NCBI RefSeq assembly: GCF_050789285.1
Contig: NZ_JBOUVX010000002.1
Span: forward strand, 930,001 to 994,000
DNA length: 64,000 nucleotides
Direction: 5' to 3'
Source: CAVPWP01 sp050789285
GTDB lineage: Bacteria; Pseudomonadota; Alphaproteobacteria; Rhodobacterales; Rhodobacteraceae
Notes under the pieces: model-generated
Databases searched by the model: none
What the model was told of the DNA's origin: nothing
The model's input: the letters and a program-made list of their open reading frames with translations, nothing else
In this document: positions 7,804 through 17,145 of the stretch, piece by piece
Numbering within the stretch: the stretch's first letter is position 1
Layout: each line of letters starts with the position of its first letter
Translations under genes and position numbers: made by a program

Positions 7804-9474
7804 TCAGTGAGCGTGGCTCTTGTCCCAGTCCTCGCGCCGCGGCAGCGTCTCGAACGTGTGTTCCGGCGGCGGCGAAGGCAGGGTCCACTCAAGCGTGTCG
7901 GCGTGCTCGTTCCAGTAGTTCTTCTCGGTCACGCGCTGGCCGTACCTCAGGGTATAGAACACCACCCCGATGAAGAACACGAAGGACGCGAAGGCGATGA
8001 AGGCGCCGATCGACGAGATCCAGTTCCAGTAGGCAAAGGCCTCGGGGTAGTCGATGTAGCGGCGCGGCATGCCCTGACGGCCCAGGAAGTGCTGCGGGAA
8101 GAACGTCAGGTTCGAGCCAATGAACATCGTCCAGAAGTGCACCTTGCCGGCCCACTCGGGGTATTGGCGCCCGCTCATCTTGCCGATCCAGTAATAGATC
8201 GCCGCGAAGATGCAGAAGACAGCGCCAAGGCTCATCACGTAGTGGAAATGCGCCACAACGTAGTAGGTGTCGTGATAGGCGCGGTCGACGGCCGCCTGGC
8301 TGAGCACGATGCCCGTCACGCCGCCCACGGTGAAGAGGAAGAGGAAGCCGAAGGCGAAAAGCATCGGCGTCTTGAACTCGACCGAGCCGCCCCACATCGT
8401 GGCGATCCAGCTGAAGATCTTCACGCCCGTCGGCACCGCGATGACCATTGTCGCCAGCATGAAGTAGGTCTGCTGCGTGACGCTCATCCCCACGGTGTAC
8501 ATGTGGTGCGCCCAGACGACGAAGCCCAGGCCGCCGATCGCGATCATCGCCCAGACCATCGGCAGATAGCCGAAGACCGGCTTGCGGCTGAAGGTGGCGA
8601 TCACGTGGCTGATGACGCCGAAGCCGGGCAGGATGATGATGTAGACCTCGGGGTGACCGAAGAACCACAGGATGTGCTGGTAGAGCACCGGGTCGCCACC
8701 GCCGGCGGGATCGAAGAAGGTCGTGCCGAAGTTGCGGTCGGTCAGCAGCATGGTGATCGCGCCGGCAAGCACCGGCAGCGCCAGCAGGATCAGCCAGGCC
8801 GTGACGAAGATCGACCAGGCGAAAAGCGGCACCTTGAACAGCGTCATGCCCGGCGCGCGCATGTTCAGGAAGGTCGTGATCATGTTGATCGCGCCCAGGA
8901 TCGACGAGGCGCCCGACAGGTGCACCGCGAAGATCGCAAGATCCATCGAATAGCCGCCCTCGGTCGTCGACAGAGGCGGATAAAGCACCCAGCCCACGCC
9001 CGAACCAAGCTGGCCGTTGCCGCCCGGGCTCAGGATCGAGGCGACGGCAAGCGAGGTGCCGGCGACGTAAAGCCAGTAGGAGAGGTTGTTGAGCCGCGGG
9101 AAGGCCATGTCCGGCGCGCCGATCATCAGCGGCATGAAGTAGTTGCCGAAACCGCCGAACAGCGCCGGGATCACCACGAAGAACATCATCAGGATGCCGT
9201 GGCCGGTGATCAGCACGTTCCACAGGTGCCCGTTCGGCGTCTCGCAATCGCCGCTGGCGATGAACCGTGCGCCTTCGGCGCACATGTACTGCACCCCGGG
9301 CTCCATCAGTTCCATCCGCATGTACACCGTGAAGGCGACGGCGATGAAGCCGACGATCCCCGAAGTGAACAGATAGAGGATCCCGATGTCCTTGTGGTTC
9401 GTCGACATGAACCAGCGCGTGAAGAAGCCGCGCTCGTCGTGCTCTCCGTGGCCCTGGATGGCTGCGTCTGCCAT
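7804..9474 (-). CDS. ctaD: cytochrome c oxidase subunit I (aa3 type)
   Basis: This 556-residue protein is a full-length haem-copper oxidase subunit I with about 12 transmembrane helices. Visible ligands and motifs are the low-spin haem His in the TGHGILM segment, GHPEVY with the CuB His-Tyr pair, HHMYTVG with two further CuB histidines, and the haem a/a3 histidines in VAHFHYV. It reduces O2 to water and pumps protons in the inner membrane. The gene is divergent from zntB and followed by DUF2244. Other subunits are not in the window. Confidence 0.97.
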   Translation of the reverse strand: MADAAIQGHGEHDERGFFTRWFMSTNHKDIGILYLFTSGIVGFIAVAFTVYMRMELMEPGVQYMCAEGARFIASGDCETPNGHLWNVLITGHGILMMFFVVIPALFGGFGNYFMPLMIGAPDMAFPRLNNLSYWLYVAGTSLAVASILSPGGNGQLGSGVGWVLYPPLSTTEGGYSMDLAIFAVHLSGASSILGAINMITTFLNMRAPGMTLFKVPLFAWSIFVTAWLILLALPVLAGAITMLLTDRNFGTTFFDPAGGGDPVLYQHILWFFGHPEVYIIILPGFGVISHVIATFSRKPVFGYLPMVWAMIAIGGLGFVVWAHHMYTVGMSVTQQTYFMLATMVIAVPTGVKIFSWIATMWGGSVEFKTPMLFAFGFLFLFTVGGVTGIVLSQAAVDRAYHDTYYVVAHFHYVMSLGAVFCIFAAIYYWIGKMSGRQYPEWAGKVHFWTMFIGSNLTFFPQHFLGRQGMPRRYIDYPEAFAYWNWISSIGAFIAFASFVFFIGVVFYTLRYGQRVTEKNYWNEHADTLEWTLPSPPPEHTFETLPRREDWDKSHAH

Positions 9475-9722
9475 GCGTGTCTCCCGCGTGTTGTGACGGC
9501 CCGGAGGCGTTCCCTTACCTCCGGCTTTGCCCGGTTCTATTCAGGTCGTGGGATATGAGCAACCGCGAAGGCTGTCGCAGGGCGCGGAAAAATGTCTCAG
9601 GGGGCGGTCGCCCCGAACCTTTCGCACCGCACTTCCGTGTGCGCCCGGTGGAAGTGGCATGACAACGTCGTGCGGAATGCGGATGCTTGCGGAACCGAGG
9701 CCAGGAAGGAAGAGGGGCAGGC

Positions 9723-10703
9723 ATGACGCAGATCGAGGACATCATCGCCTATCGGTTCGACGGCAAGGGCAAGGCAGTCCGCATCGACCCGGACGACGCC
9801 GGTGGGCTGCATCCCGCCACCGGAACCGAGTTTCTCTGGGTTCACATCCGGCGCGATTCGGACGAGGGGACGGCCTTCCTGGGCAACCTCGGTCTGGACA
9901 ATTTCATCTTCGATGCGCTGACCGCCCAGGAAACGCGTCCGCGCTGCACCGTCCACGGCGACGGCGTCCTGGTGAACCTTCGTGGCGTGAACCTGCAGCC
10001 GGGGGCCGAGCCCGAGGACATGGTCTCCGTGCGATTCTGGATCGAGGGCCACCGAATCGTCGGGGCGGGCCGCCGCACGCTGCATGCGGTCGAGGATCTG
10101 ATCGACGCGATGGGGCGCGGCCAGTCGCCGTCGAGCCCGGGCGATTTCATCGCCCGTCTGGCGCTGCGCCTGTCCGACCGGGCCGAGCCCGCGGTCGCCG
10201 ATCTTAACGAAGAACTCGACACCCTCGAGGAAGCCGCCCTCGAAGGCGACTATTCGGCCGAATCGCGCCGGTATCTGCCGCGCATCCGCCAGAAGGCGAT
10301 CGCTCTGCGCCGCTTCATGGTGCCGCAGCGCGACGCGCTCACAACGATGGAGATCGAGGATCTCGACTGGCTGTCGGAACGCGACCGCAGCCGCCTGCGC
10401 GAGGCGGCCGAGCGTGTCACGCGCCTGGGAGAAGAACTGGACGCGATCCGCGACCGGGCGCAGGTCGTTCATGACCAGATCATGGACGAACGCGCCGAGG
10501 CTATGAACCGCAACATGCTGCTCCTGTCGGTCGTCACGGCCATCTTCCTGCCGCTCGGGCTTGTGACCGGCCTGCTTGGCATCAATGTGGGCGGCATTCC
10601 GGGCGCGCAGAACAGCCAGGCGTTCTTCGTCGTCTGCGGACTGCTTGCCGTGCTGGCGGCGCTTCAGGTCTACCTCGTGCGGCGGTTCGGGCTGATGGGC
10701 TAG
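9723..10703 (+). CDS. zntB: CorA-superfamily metal transporter, ZntB type
   Basis: From the ATG at 9723 the protein has 326 residues: a soluble N-terminal domain, a long helical stalk (about residues 155-260), and two C-terminal transmembrane helices. The loop motif after the first helix is GIN rather than the GMN of CorA, and it is followed by VGGIPG, as in ZntB zinc transporters. The upstream ATG 12 codons earlier lacks support. Zinc is the likely ion; the direction of transport is debated for the family. Confidence 0.85.
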   Translation: MTQIEDIIAYRFDGKGKAVRIDPDDAGGLHPATGTEFLWVHIRRDSDEGTAFLGNLGLDNFIFDALTAQETRPRCTVHGDGVLVNLRGVNLQPGAEPEDMVSVRFWIEGHRIVGAGRRTLHAVEDLIDAMGRGQSPSSPGDFIARLALRLSDRAEPAVADLNEELDTLEEAALEGDYSAESRRYLPRIRQKAIALRRFMVPQRDALTTMEIEDLDWLSERDRSRLREAAERVTRLGEELDAIRDRAQVVHDQIMDERAEAMNRNMLLLSVVTAIFLPLGLVTGLLGINVGGIPGAQNSQAFFVVCGLLAVLAALQVYLVRRFGLMG

Positions 10704-11401
10704 GAACCGGGGCGGGTCGCGCCGTCGCCGAAGACGATGGGAAATGTGCGCTTGAGGGCCACGTCGACATCCGCCATCGTCACCGGCAAACCGAGGTCGA
10801 CCAGGCTGGTCACGCCATGGTCGCGGATGCCGCAGGGCACGATGCCGTCGAAGTGGGTCAGGTCAGGCTCGACGTTGATCGACAGGCCATGAAAGCTGAC
10901 CCAGCGGCGCAGGCGGATACCGATCGCCGCGATCTTGTCCTCGCGCGGCGATCCGTCGGCATTGGGCGGCTGGTCGGGACGCACGACCCAGACGCCCACG
11001 CGCCCTTCGCGGCGTTCGCCGCGCACGTTGAACTCGGCCAGCGTCGCGATCACCCAATCCTCGATCTGATGAACGAAGCGGCGCACGTCGCGCCCGCGCG
11101 CGCCCACGTCGAGCATCACATAGGCCACCCGCTGCCCCGGGCCGTGATAGGTGTACTGGCCGCCGCGCTTCGAGGCGAACACCGGGAATCGGCCGGGGTC
11201 GGTCAGGTCCTCGGGCCGGGCCGAGGTGCCGGCGGTGTAGAGCGGCGGGTGTTCGACCAGCCAGATCGCCTCGTCCGCCGTTCCCGCGCGAATGGCTTCG
11301 GCGCGGGCCTCCATCTCGGCCACGGCCTGCGGATAGGGGGTAAGCCCCCCCGAGGTCAGCCAAGTCACCACGGGATCACCACGGGCGCGTCCTTCCGGCA
11401 T
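10700..11401 (-). CDS. lipB: lipoyl(octanoyl) transferase
   Basis: LipB moves the octanoyl group from acyl carrier protein to lipoyl domains of 2-oxoacid dehydrogenases. The protein shows the LipB signatures GGQYTYHGPGQ, KIAAIGIRLRRWVSFHG (catalytic Lys) and PCGIRDHGVTSL (acyl-carrying Cys). I chose the ATG at 11401 (233 residues). A GTG at 11452 would add 17 residues unlike the family, and an internal GTG nearer VVTWLTS is also possible. The stop shares CTAG with the convergent zntB. Confidence 0.93.
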   Translation of the reverse strand: MPEGRARGDPVVTWLTSGGLTPYPQAVAEMEARAEAIRAGTADEAIWLVEHPPLYTAGTSARPEDLTDPGRFPVFASKRGGQYTYHGPGQRVAYVMLDVGARGRDVRRFVHQIEDWVIATLAEFNVRGERREGRVGVWVVRPDQPPNADGSPREDKIAAIGIRLRRWVSFHGLSINVEPDLTHFDGIVPCGIRDHGVTSLVDLGLPVTMADVDVALKRTFPIVFGDGATRPGS

Positions 11402-11498
11402 TTCTGGGCGGTACCTGCCATGGCAGGAGAAGGGGTGCAATTCCCTCTTCACATCCTTCTCGGCCTTCGCTAGATACCCGCCACCAAGCCTAGACAGT

Positions 11499-11585
11499 GC
11501 GGTCGTGGCGGAATTGGTAGACGCGCAGCGTTGAGGTCGCTGTTCCTTAACCGGAGTGGAAGTTCGAGTCTTCTCGACCGCACCA
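11499..11585 (+). tRNA. tRNA-Leu (anticodon GAG)
   Basis: The acceptor arms GCGGTCG and CGACCGC pair fully. The anticodon stem CAGCG/CGCTG holds the loop TTGAGGT with anticodon GAG, which reads CTC/CTT. A long variable arm (class II tRNA) and a T-arm with TTCGAGT follow. The CCA end is encoded in the DNA (11583-11585). The 87-base length fits leucine tRNA. Confidence 0.96.
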
Positions 11586-12067
11586 ATACATCCACGAGTT
11601 TCGTATCACTTCAATCGCCTTGGGGCTGCGGTGTGGTCGATGCCACCCTGCCGGCCGCCCTTCGTTCTTTGGGCTGCAGAGGTTCCTTGGCTACAGGTCG
11701 TTGATCGTGATCGCCGGCCGTCGAATCCCCCCGAAAACTCCGAATGACCGCGAACGCGCGCCTTGAGCACGGGAAGAGTATCGCATCTTCTCGTGTCCAG
11801 ACTTTGTCGTCTTGGCACGGCCCTCTCGGAGTGTCGTATCGGGGCGCCGAAATCCGGCGGCCCGAAAAGGGGGCTCACCTGCACCTGACCGGAAAACTGA
11901 ACCCCGATGCGAAGGCGTCGACGTAATAGCTCGACTGCGGAAGGACAGTGGCGCGACGACCGGGCTGTCGCGATCTCGCATGGCAGGACCGGGGTGCCGG
12001 CGAAGCGCCCATGCGCGGCCCCGCATCTGAAGGGCCGCAGTGCGAGATGAAGCTGACGCTCGAAGCC
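11586..12067. other. gene-poor interval after tRNA-Leu
   Basis: I see no convincing gene here. Several overlapping open frames on both strands exist, but none has a ribosome-binding site, consistent codon pattern or recognisable family. The composition is less uniform than the rest of the window. No second copy of the tRNA 3' end was found to mark an integration event. Confidence 0.5.
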
Positions 12068-12445
12068 CTATCTGCCGGGATTGCGAGGCGGCTGCTTGAG
12101 ATCCGCCGCAAGACGCCGCTCTTGATCAATTCGGATGGACGCATCCGTTGTCCTGCTGACCGGAAGCTTCAAACCCCGTCTGATGGCATCCGACACGGCC
12201 TCCTGGTGCTTGTTGTCCACGAAGAAGAATGTCGCGTGAGGATCGCCCGCGACGGCTTCTATGTCGGCCGTCCATTGAGGTGATATCAGAACGCGATCGC
12301 TCTGACGTTCGCCCAGGAAGGCGGAATTGTGATCTTCCCGGACATACCCGAAGCCATCGTCGAGCATGTATTGCTGATAGCCGTTGCGGCGTTTGGTCAG
12401 CTGCTCCTGTCGGGTCTTCGAGAAAATGACGTAAAGGCCTGACAC
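12068..12445 (-). CDS. small hypothetical protein, foreign-looking codon use
   Basis: A GTG start at 12445 has a good GGAG site 7 bases upstream and opens a 125-residue frame; without this the frame would extend to an implausible upstream start. The product is hydrophilic with a mixed charged/aromatic centre (YGYVRED and FFFVDNKHQEA type stretches) and a basic C-terminus. Codons such as ATA, TCA, AGA and AGG occur, unlike the neighbours. I do not recognise the family. It may be a stand-alone cargo gene or a relic of an insertion at the nearby tRNA. Confidence 0.5.
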   Translation of the reverse strand: MSGLYVIFSKTRQEQLTKRRNGYQQYMLDDGFGYVREDHNSAFLGERQSDRVLISPQWTADIEAVAGDPHATFFFVDNKHQEAVSDAIRRGLKLPVSRTTDASIRIDQERRLAADLKQPPRNPGR

Positions 12446-12823
12446 GTCTGTTCTCCATGCTGATGGCGACTTGGTCCCTGAAGAAAGCGCGGCCATCAGT
12501 TTCGGCAAGGTGCTGCTTCCGGTTGTCCGCTGCGCCCGAAGCCAACGACCGCCATTTGCGCCCACGACAGCAGCGCGCCTTCGCAAGGGTCGAACCGGCC
12601 CGAGATCGGGATGAATTTCGGCTCTGTTCCAGGGGTCTGGGCCACTGTCTGGATAAGATACTCTTCGGCCTCACGGCAAGGCGACGTGACGGGCAGTGTG
12701 CGGGCAGCCCGGTAGCCCGTCTCGGCGCCCAAGCACCGGCGACATCACGGCCGGGCGCGTTGCGGCAGGTTCGGGCACCCGGTCCGTCACGACCGGGCGC
12801 CCGTTCGAACCTGTCCCCGACGC
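12446..12823. other. interval with no supported gene
   Basis: A 78-codon minus-strand frame at 12496-12732 contains protein-like stretches, but it would start at TTG without a clear ribosome-binding site and I cannot support it. Repeated GACCGGGCGC-type stretches near 12740-12805 are GC-rich simple sequence. Nothing else is seen. Confidence 0.4.
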
Positions 12824-13561
12824 TCAGCGCCCAAGCGCTGTGACCACAAGTTCGGCCGCGGCCGCGCCGGAATACTGTTGCTGGCCGGTGATCAGGTTGC
12901 CGTCCCGCACCGCGAAGGGCTTGAAAAGCCCCGCCACGACGAAGTTCGTGTCGGGCAGGTTCCGTGCCTCGTCTTCGATCCAGAACGGCTGGATCTTCAT
13001 GCCGACGAAGGCGTCGGCAAAGGCTTCCTCGCTGTTGGCGAAGCCGGTCCAGGTCTTGCCTTTCACGAGAAGGTCCCCGTTCGACAGCCGTGTCTTCAGA
13101 AGCACGCAGGTTCCGTGGCAGACGACGGCAACGATCTTGCCCGCCTCATAGGCGCGGGCGACGAAGGCGTGAAGTTCGGCATCGTCGATCATCGTGACCA
13201 TGGGCGACTGCCCCCCGGCCAGGAAGATCGCGTCATAGCTGTCAAGCGCGACGTCGGCGATCGCCCGCGTCCCGCGAAGCAGCGCGGCGTGGCTTTCGGA
13301 CTTCTTGAAGCCCAGCGAGATGAGATCGTGCGCGGAATAACCCGACGGGTCCTCGGGGTCGGAATAGCCGTCGGTCTGAAGATCGCCGCCCTTGGGGCTG
13401 ACGATATCGACGTCATAGCCGGCCTCGGTGAAGACCCAGTAGGGATGGGTAAGTTCGGCCCACCAGAAGCCCACCGGCCAGCCCGTCGTCGGAGACGTTC
13501 CGGGGTTGGCGGCGATCAGGAGAACGCGTTTTTTCGAATGGATGTCGAGGGCGGCTGTCAT
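12824..13561 (-). CDS. DJ-1/PfpI (class I glutamine amidotransferase-like) protein
   Basis: The ATG at 13561 gives 245 residues. The nucleophile elbow is VCHGTC (Cys near residue 150), with the conserved acidic residue in the WAELTHPY segment and an AGGQSP loop, as in the Hsp31/ThiJ type 1 amidotransferase-like group. Members act as glyoxalase III, deglycase or chaperone in stress; the activity here is not predictable. It is the last of a minus-strand run with the monooxygenase-like and GFA genes, a small-molecule stress theme. Confidence 0.87.
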   Translation of the reverse strand: MTAALDIHSKKRVLLIAANPGTSPTTGWPVGFWWAELTHPYWVFTEAGYDVDIVSPKGGDLQTDGYSDPEDPSGYSAHDLISLGFKKSESHAALLRGTRAIADVALDSYDAIFLAGGQSPMVTMIDDAELHAFVARAYEAGKIVAVVCHGTCVLLKTRLSNGDLLVKGKTWTGFANSEEAFADAFVGMKIQPFWIEDEARNLPDTNFVVAGLFKPFAVRDGNLITGQQQYSGAAAAELVVTALGR

Positions 13562-13587
13562 GGGGCACTCCGTTCCAGAGGATCGTG

Positions 13588-14151
13588 TCAAAGGGTTCGG
13601 GTCTTGGGGTAGATGAACCGCGCGATGCGCGGGGTGAGCCAGGGCATGACGACGTAGGTCATCAGCCCGACCTGGATCGCGACGGTGACAAGCAGGCGAA
13701 GGGGCAGGGGCCAGCCGGTCATCAGCGGGCCAAGCGCTAGGTTCAGCGCCAGCACAAGGCCGAAAACCACCGCGATCAGAACCAGCGCCATGCGGTGCGG
13801 CGACGGCTGCGGCAGCCGGGTTCCGGGCGGCGGATCGAACCAGAACTCAAGGCCGGTCATCCGGTCCCAGGCGGCGTCGGCTTCGAAAAGCTCTGCGCCT
13901 TCGCCGAGCATCCGCGCGCGGAGGTCCGATCTTTCGAAAGCCTCCAGATGCGCAAGACTGTCAAAGCGGAAGACGCTGCGGTAGGCGCCGCCGGGATCGG
14001 GGCGGTGAAACTCGGCCCCGAGATAGCCGGGAAACTCGCGCGCCACGCTGTCAACCAAGCGGCTCAGCCAAGCCTCGTAATCGGCCTCGCGCCCGGGCCG
14101 GACCTTGCGGCGCACGACGACGGTGACCGGATCGCTGACGACAGCGGTCAC
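13588..14151 (-). CDS. antibiotic-biosynthesis-monooxygenase (ABM) domain protein with two membrane helices
   Basis: Residues 8-105 form an ABM-type dimeric ferredoxin-like domain (VRRKVRPGREADYEAW, then FPGYLGAEF and FRFDSLAHLEAF). Residues 118-172 are two transmembrane helices. This fusion occurs in proteins annotated as membrane-anchored ABM family; substrates are unknown. The ATG overlaps the stop of the GFA gene by 4 bases (ATGA), showing translational coupling. Confidence 0.8.
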   Translation of the reverse strand: MTAVVSDPVTVVVRRKVRPGREADYEAWLSRLVDSVAREFPGYLGAEFHRPDPGGAYRSVFRFDSLAHLEAFERSDLRARMLGEGAELFEADAAWDRMTGLEFWFDPPPGTRLPQPSPHRMALVLIAVVFGLVLALNLALGPLMTGWPLPLRLLVTVAIQVGLMTYVVMPWLTPRIARFIYPKTRTL

Positions 14152-14525
14152 GGTGCCACCGACGGCAAGTCGTACCAGTCCGGGACCGACTGTTCCCAGA
14201 GGTTCTTGATGATCCGCTTTCCGGTGGGTCCATCGACCAGCCCGGCCGAGATCAGCCAGCGGCCGGCCGGTGTGACCTCTTTCAGGACGCGCGCCCCGCA
14301 GGTGCCGCAGAAGGCGCGGCGCGACGTTTCGGACGACTGGTACCAGACCAGAGCGCCGGCCCCCTCAAGGGTGATGTCGGCCAGCGGCGCGGCAAGGAAG
14401 GCGTTGAAATTGCCGTGCATCTTGCGGCAGTCCGCACAGTGGCAGGCAAGGACGCCCGCGGCCTCGGCGGGAAGCGTCAGGTGCACGGCGCCGCAGTGGC
14501 ACGAGGCATGAAGGGTCTGTGACAT
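14148..14525 (-). CDS. GFA-family zinc-binding protein
   Basis: The 125-residue protein has the four cysteine clusters of the GFA (glutathione-dependent formaldehyde-activating enzyme-like) fold: CHCGAV near residue 9, CHCADC near 28, and CGTCGA near 73, which bind structural and exchangeable zinc. True formaldehyde activation is proven for few members, so only the family is claimed. It is coupled to the ABM gene. Confidence 0.9.
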   Translation of the reverse strand: MSQTLHASCHCGAVHLTLPAEAAGVLACHCADCRKMHGNFNAFLAAPLADITLEGAGALVWYQSSETSRRAFCGTCGARVLKEVTPAGRWLISAGLVDGPTGKRIIKNLWEQSVPDWYDLPSVAP

Positions 14526-14537
14526 GCGGGGGCTCCC

Positions 14538-15167
14538 TCAGGATATGGCCGCGAAGGCCCAGTCACGGCCCTTCCCGCGAGCGATCGCCTGATTGATCCA
14601 GACCAGCGCGAAGGGTTCGAGCAGTCGGGATTTCGTGATGTCGCCCGCATCGAGGGGGTCGAACCCAAGATCGCGAAGAAGACCGGCAACCAAGGTCTTG
14701 GCGGCCGCGTCGTTTCCGGCCATCAGCATCGCCGGCCGATGGGGCAGGCCGGCATTCTGCGCCATGATCTCGGCCCCGACCTGATTGAGCGTCTTGACCA
14801 CGCGCGCCTTGGGAAGCCAGCGCTGCACCGCCTCGCCACCCGATGCCGTGTGGCCCAGCGTCAGACCGAACGCGCCGTCCACCATGCCAAGGGGATTGGT
14901 GCAGTCTATGACGATCTTGCCGGATAGCTCGCCAAGCTCCGCAACGGCTGCCTCGACCGCGTTCCAGGGCAGGGCAAGGATCACGAGATCGGCGGCAGCG
15001 GCGGCGTCGGACGGGCTGGCGACCGCGCTTGCCGTCTCGTCGGCAAGGGCACGCACCCTCGCCGAGGCCGGATCGCGCGCGCCCAGGGTCACGCCGTGGC
15101 GCTTTCCCTTCAGTCCCCGGGCCAGAGCGGCACCGACGCTTCCGGTTCCGATGATCGCGATCCGCAT
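14538..15167 (-). CDS. NADPH-dependent F420 reductase-like oxidoreductase
   Basis: Of two in-frame ATGs, the one at 15167 is chosen because AAGGAG sits 6 bases upstream of it. The 209-residue protein begins with the Rossmann motif IIGTGSVGAALARGL and GARDP, has DCTNPL in the middle and VKTLNQVGAEIM. This is the NADP oxidoreductase coenzyme-F420-dependent family, which in bacteria without F420 usually reduces other substrates. It is divergent from the LysR gene at 15240, its likely regulator. Confidence 0.87.
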   Translation of the reverse strand: MRIAIIGTGSVGAALARGLKGKRHGVTLGARDPASARVRALADETASAVASPSDAAAAADLVILALPWNAVEAAVAELGELSGKIVIDCTNPLGMVDGAFGLTLGHTASGGEAVQRWLPKARVVKTLNQVGAEIMAQNAGLPHRPAMLMAGNDAAAKTLVAGLLRDLGFDPLDAGDITKSRLLEPFALVWINQAIARGKGRDWAFAAIS

Positions 15168-15239
15168 GAGCATCTCCTTGCATCCACGCTGGATGTCGGG
15201 ATATGCCGCGACTGAAAGAAGACAAAACGAATAAGCCTA

Positions 15240-16160
15240 ATGACTGACTTAAGCATAAATGAACTCAGGCGGCTCGACCTGACGCTTCTGCTTGTCTTTC
15301 TGGGGCTTCTTCGCCATCGCAAGGCGGCCACCGTCGCCGAGGAACTGGGGCTTACGCAGTCGGCCATCAGCCAGGCGCTGAAACGGCTGCGCGAGATCTT
15401 CGGCGACGACCTGTTCCTGCGCCGCCCGCATGGGATGGAGCCTACGGCGACCGCGCTTGCGCTCGAGGCGCCGGTGGCGCAGGCGGTCGAGGCGCTGCGG
15501 GGCGCGCTGGGTGTCGCGCGCCGCTTTGACCCGGCCAGCGCGCAGGGCATCCTCCGCATCGCAGCGCTTGACGCGGAGCAGGCGGCGCTGATCCCGGCGC
15601 TGGCGGCGCGGCTGTGCCGGACCGCGCCGGGATTGCGCCTGTCGGTCCTGCCGCTGGGCCGGGCCGAGGCCGTCGGCGCACTGTCCGAAGGTCGCGCCGA
15701 CATTTCCCTTGGTTTTCTCTGGGACGCGCCCGACTGGATCCGGAGCGAACGCCTTTTCGACGAGGGCTTCCTCGTGGCGGGGCGGCCGGACGCGCTTCCA
15801 CATGCGCCGGTCGTCGACCTTGATGCGTATTGCGCCGCCGACCATGTCCTGATTTCGCCAGCGGGCGACCTGCGCGGCATCGTCGACCGTCAGCTTGACG
15901 CGCTGGGGCGCGCGCGCCGCGTCGTTCTTGGCCTGCCGGCGTTTCTTCCGGCCCTTGCCGCCGTTGCCGCCTCGGGCGCGTTGGTGACGCTTCCGGCGCG
16001 GATCGCGCGGGCCTTCGGGCCGGGCTTCGGCCTTGTCACGGCCGAGCCGCCGCTCGACGTGCGGCGCTTTCCGGTGTCGGTCTTCTGGCACCGTCGCAAC
16101 GACGGAGATCCGCAAACGCTTTGGCTGCGACGCCAGATCAGGGAGTGCCTTCACGACTGA
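15240..16160 (+). CDS. LysR-family transcriptional regulator
   Basis: The 306-residue protein has an N-terminal winged helix-turn-helix (residues 10-68) with HRKAATVAEELGLTQSAISQAL and FLRRPHGMEPT, followed by a substrate-binding domain. The 72 bases separating its ATG from the divergent oxidoreductase hold the shared control region, the classic LysR arrangement. The effector is not evident. Confidence 0.92.
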   Translation: MTDLSINELRRLDLTLLLVFLGLLRHRKAATVAEELGLTQSAISQALKRLREIFGDDLFLRRPHGMEPTATALALEAPVAQAVEALRGALGVARRFDPASAQGILRIAALDAEQAALIPALAARLCRTAPGLRLSVLPLGRAEAVGALSEGRADISLGFLWDAPDWIRSERLFDEGFLVAGRPDALPHAPVVDLDAYCAADHVLISPAGDLRGIVDRQLDALGRARRVVLGLPAFLPALAAVAASGALVTLPARIARAFGPGFGLVTAEPPLDVRRFPVSVFWHRRNDGDPQTLWLRRQIRECLHD

Positions 16161-16293
16161 CGGTCGATGGCTGCGCCGATGCCGAAGCGCGCCCGGACAC
16201 GCCTGGCCTTGGGCATCCCGGGGCTTTGGCCTTGGTCGTCACTTTGCTACCGTTCCCGTCGACAACGACCCCGAGTCGGCGAGAGGTCTGGTG

Positions 16294-17145
16294 ATGGGTT
16301 ATGTGCGAACGGCGGCCCTGCTTGCGCTTCTCACGGCGCTTTTCGCCGGGGCCGGCTATCTGATCGGTGGCGTGAACGGCGCCCTGATCGCGTTTCTTGT
16401 CGCGGTCGGGATGAACGTCTTCGCCTACTGGAACTCGGACAAGGTGGCGCTTGCCGCGCACCGCGCCGAACCCGTGCCGCGACAGGCCGCGCCCGAGCTT
16501 CACCGCATGGTGGAAGAGTTGTCGCGCAATGCCGGGATTCCGATGCCGGCGATCTACCTCATTCCCACGGATCAGCCCAACGCCTTCGCCACCGGACGCA
16601 ATCCGCAGAACGCCGCGGTGGCGGTGACGCGCGGCCTGATGCGCACCCTCGACCGGCGCGAGCTTGCCGGCGTCGTGGCGCACGAGCTTGCGCATATCCG
16701 CAATCGCGACACGCTGGTCATGACGATCGCCGCGACGATCGGGGGCGCGATCTCGATGCTGGCGCAGTTCGGACTGCTGCTTGGATCGGGCAGCCGCGAA
16801 CGTTCGGGCGCCGCAGGCGCGATCGGCGCGCTTGCCGCGGTGTTCCTGGCCCCCATCGCCGCGACCGTGATCCAGATGATGGTCTCGCGCACCCGCGAGT
16901 ACGCCGCCGACCGCGCCGGGGCCGAGTTCACCCGCGATCCCCTGGGCCTTGCGTCGGCCCTGCGCAAGATCAGCGGACACGGCCACCGCGCGATGATGCA
17001 GACGGCTGAACGCAATCCGGCCAGCGCGCACATGTTCATCGTCAATCCGCTGACGGGCGGGGGCATGGACAACCTGTTTTCCACCCATCCCAATGTCGAG
17101 AACCGTATCGCGGCGCTCGAGGCCATGGCGCAGGGCAGGCGATGA
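16294..17145 (+). CDS. htpX: membrane zinc metalloprotease HtpX
   Basis: The ATG at 16294 gives 283 residues, normal for HtpX. The zinc site is HELAH near residue 131, with the third ligand Glu in TREYAADR. Two transmembrane helices lie at the N-terminus and two around residues 146-195. HtpX degrades damaged membrane proteins together with FtsH. An upstream in-frame start would overlap lysR and is rejected. The stop overlaps the next ATG by 4 bases. Confidence 0.94.
   Translation: MGYVRTAALLALLTALFAGAGYLIGGVNGALIAFLVAVGMNVFAYWNSDKVALAAHRAEPVPRQAAPELHRMVEELSRNAGIPMPAIYLIPTDQPNAFATGRNPQNAAVAVTRGLMRTLDRRELAGVVAHELAHIRNRDTLVMTIAATIGGAISMLAQFGLLLGSGSRERSGAAGAIGALAAVFLAPIAATVIQMMVSRTREYAADRAGAEFTRDPLGLASALRKISGHGHRAMMQTAERNPASAHMFIVNPLTGGGMDNLFSTHPNVENRIAALEAMAQGRR

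Noticed and set aside
7294..9558. Very long plus-strand open frame opposite ctaD and DUF2244
   Set aside because: It is the high-GC antisense shadow of two clear genes, with His/Arg/Asp-rich low-complexity translation and no family similarity.
12496..12732. Small minus-strand gene of 78 codons
   Set aside because: It would begin at TTG with no clear ribosome-binding site; codon pattern is not convincing.
11499..12823. Mobile element with integrase at tRNA-Leu
   Set aside because: No integrase, transposase or direct repeat of the tRNA end is present in the window.
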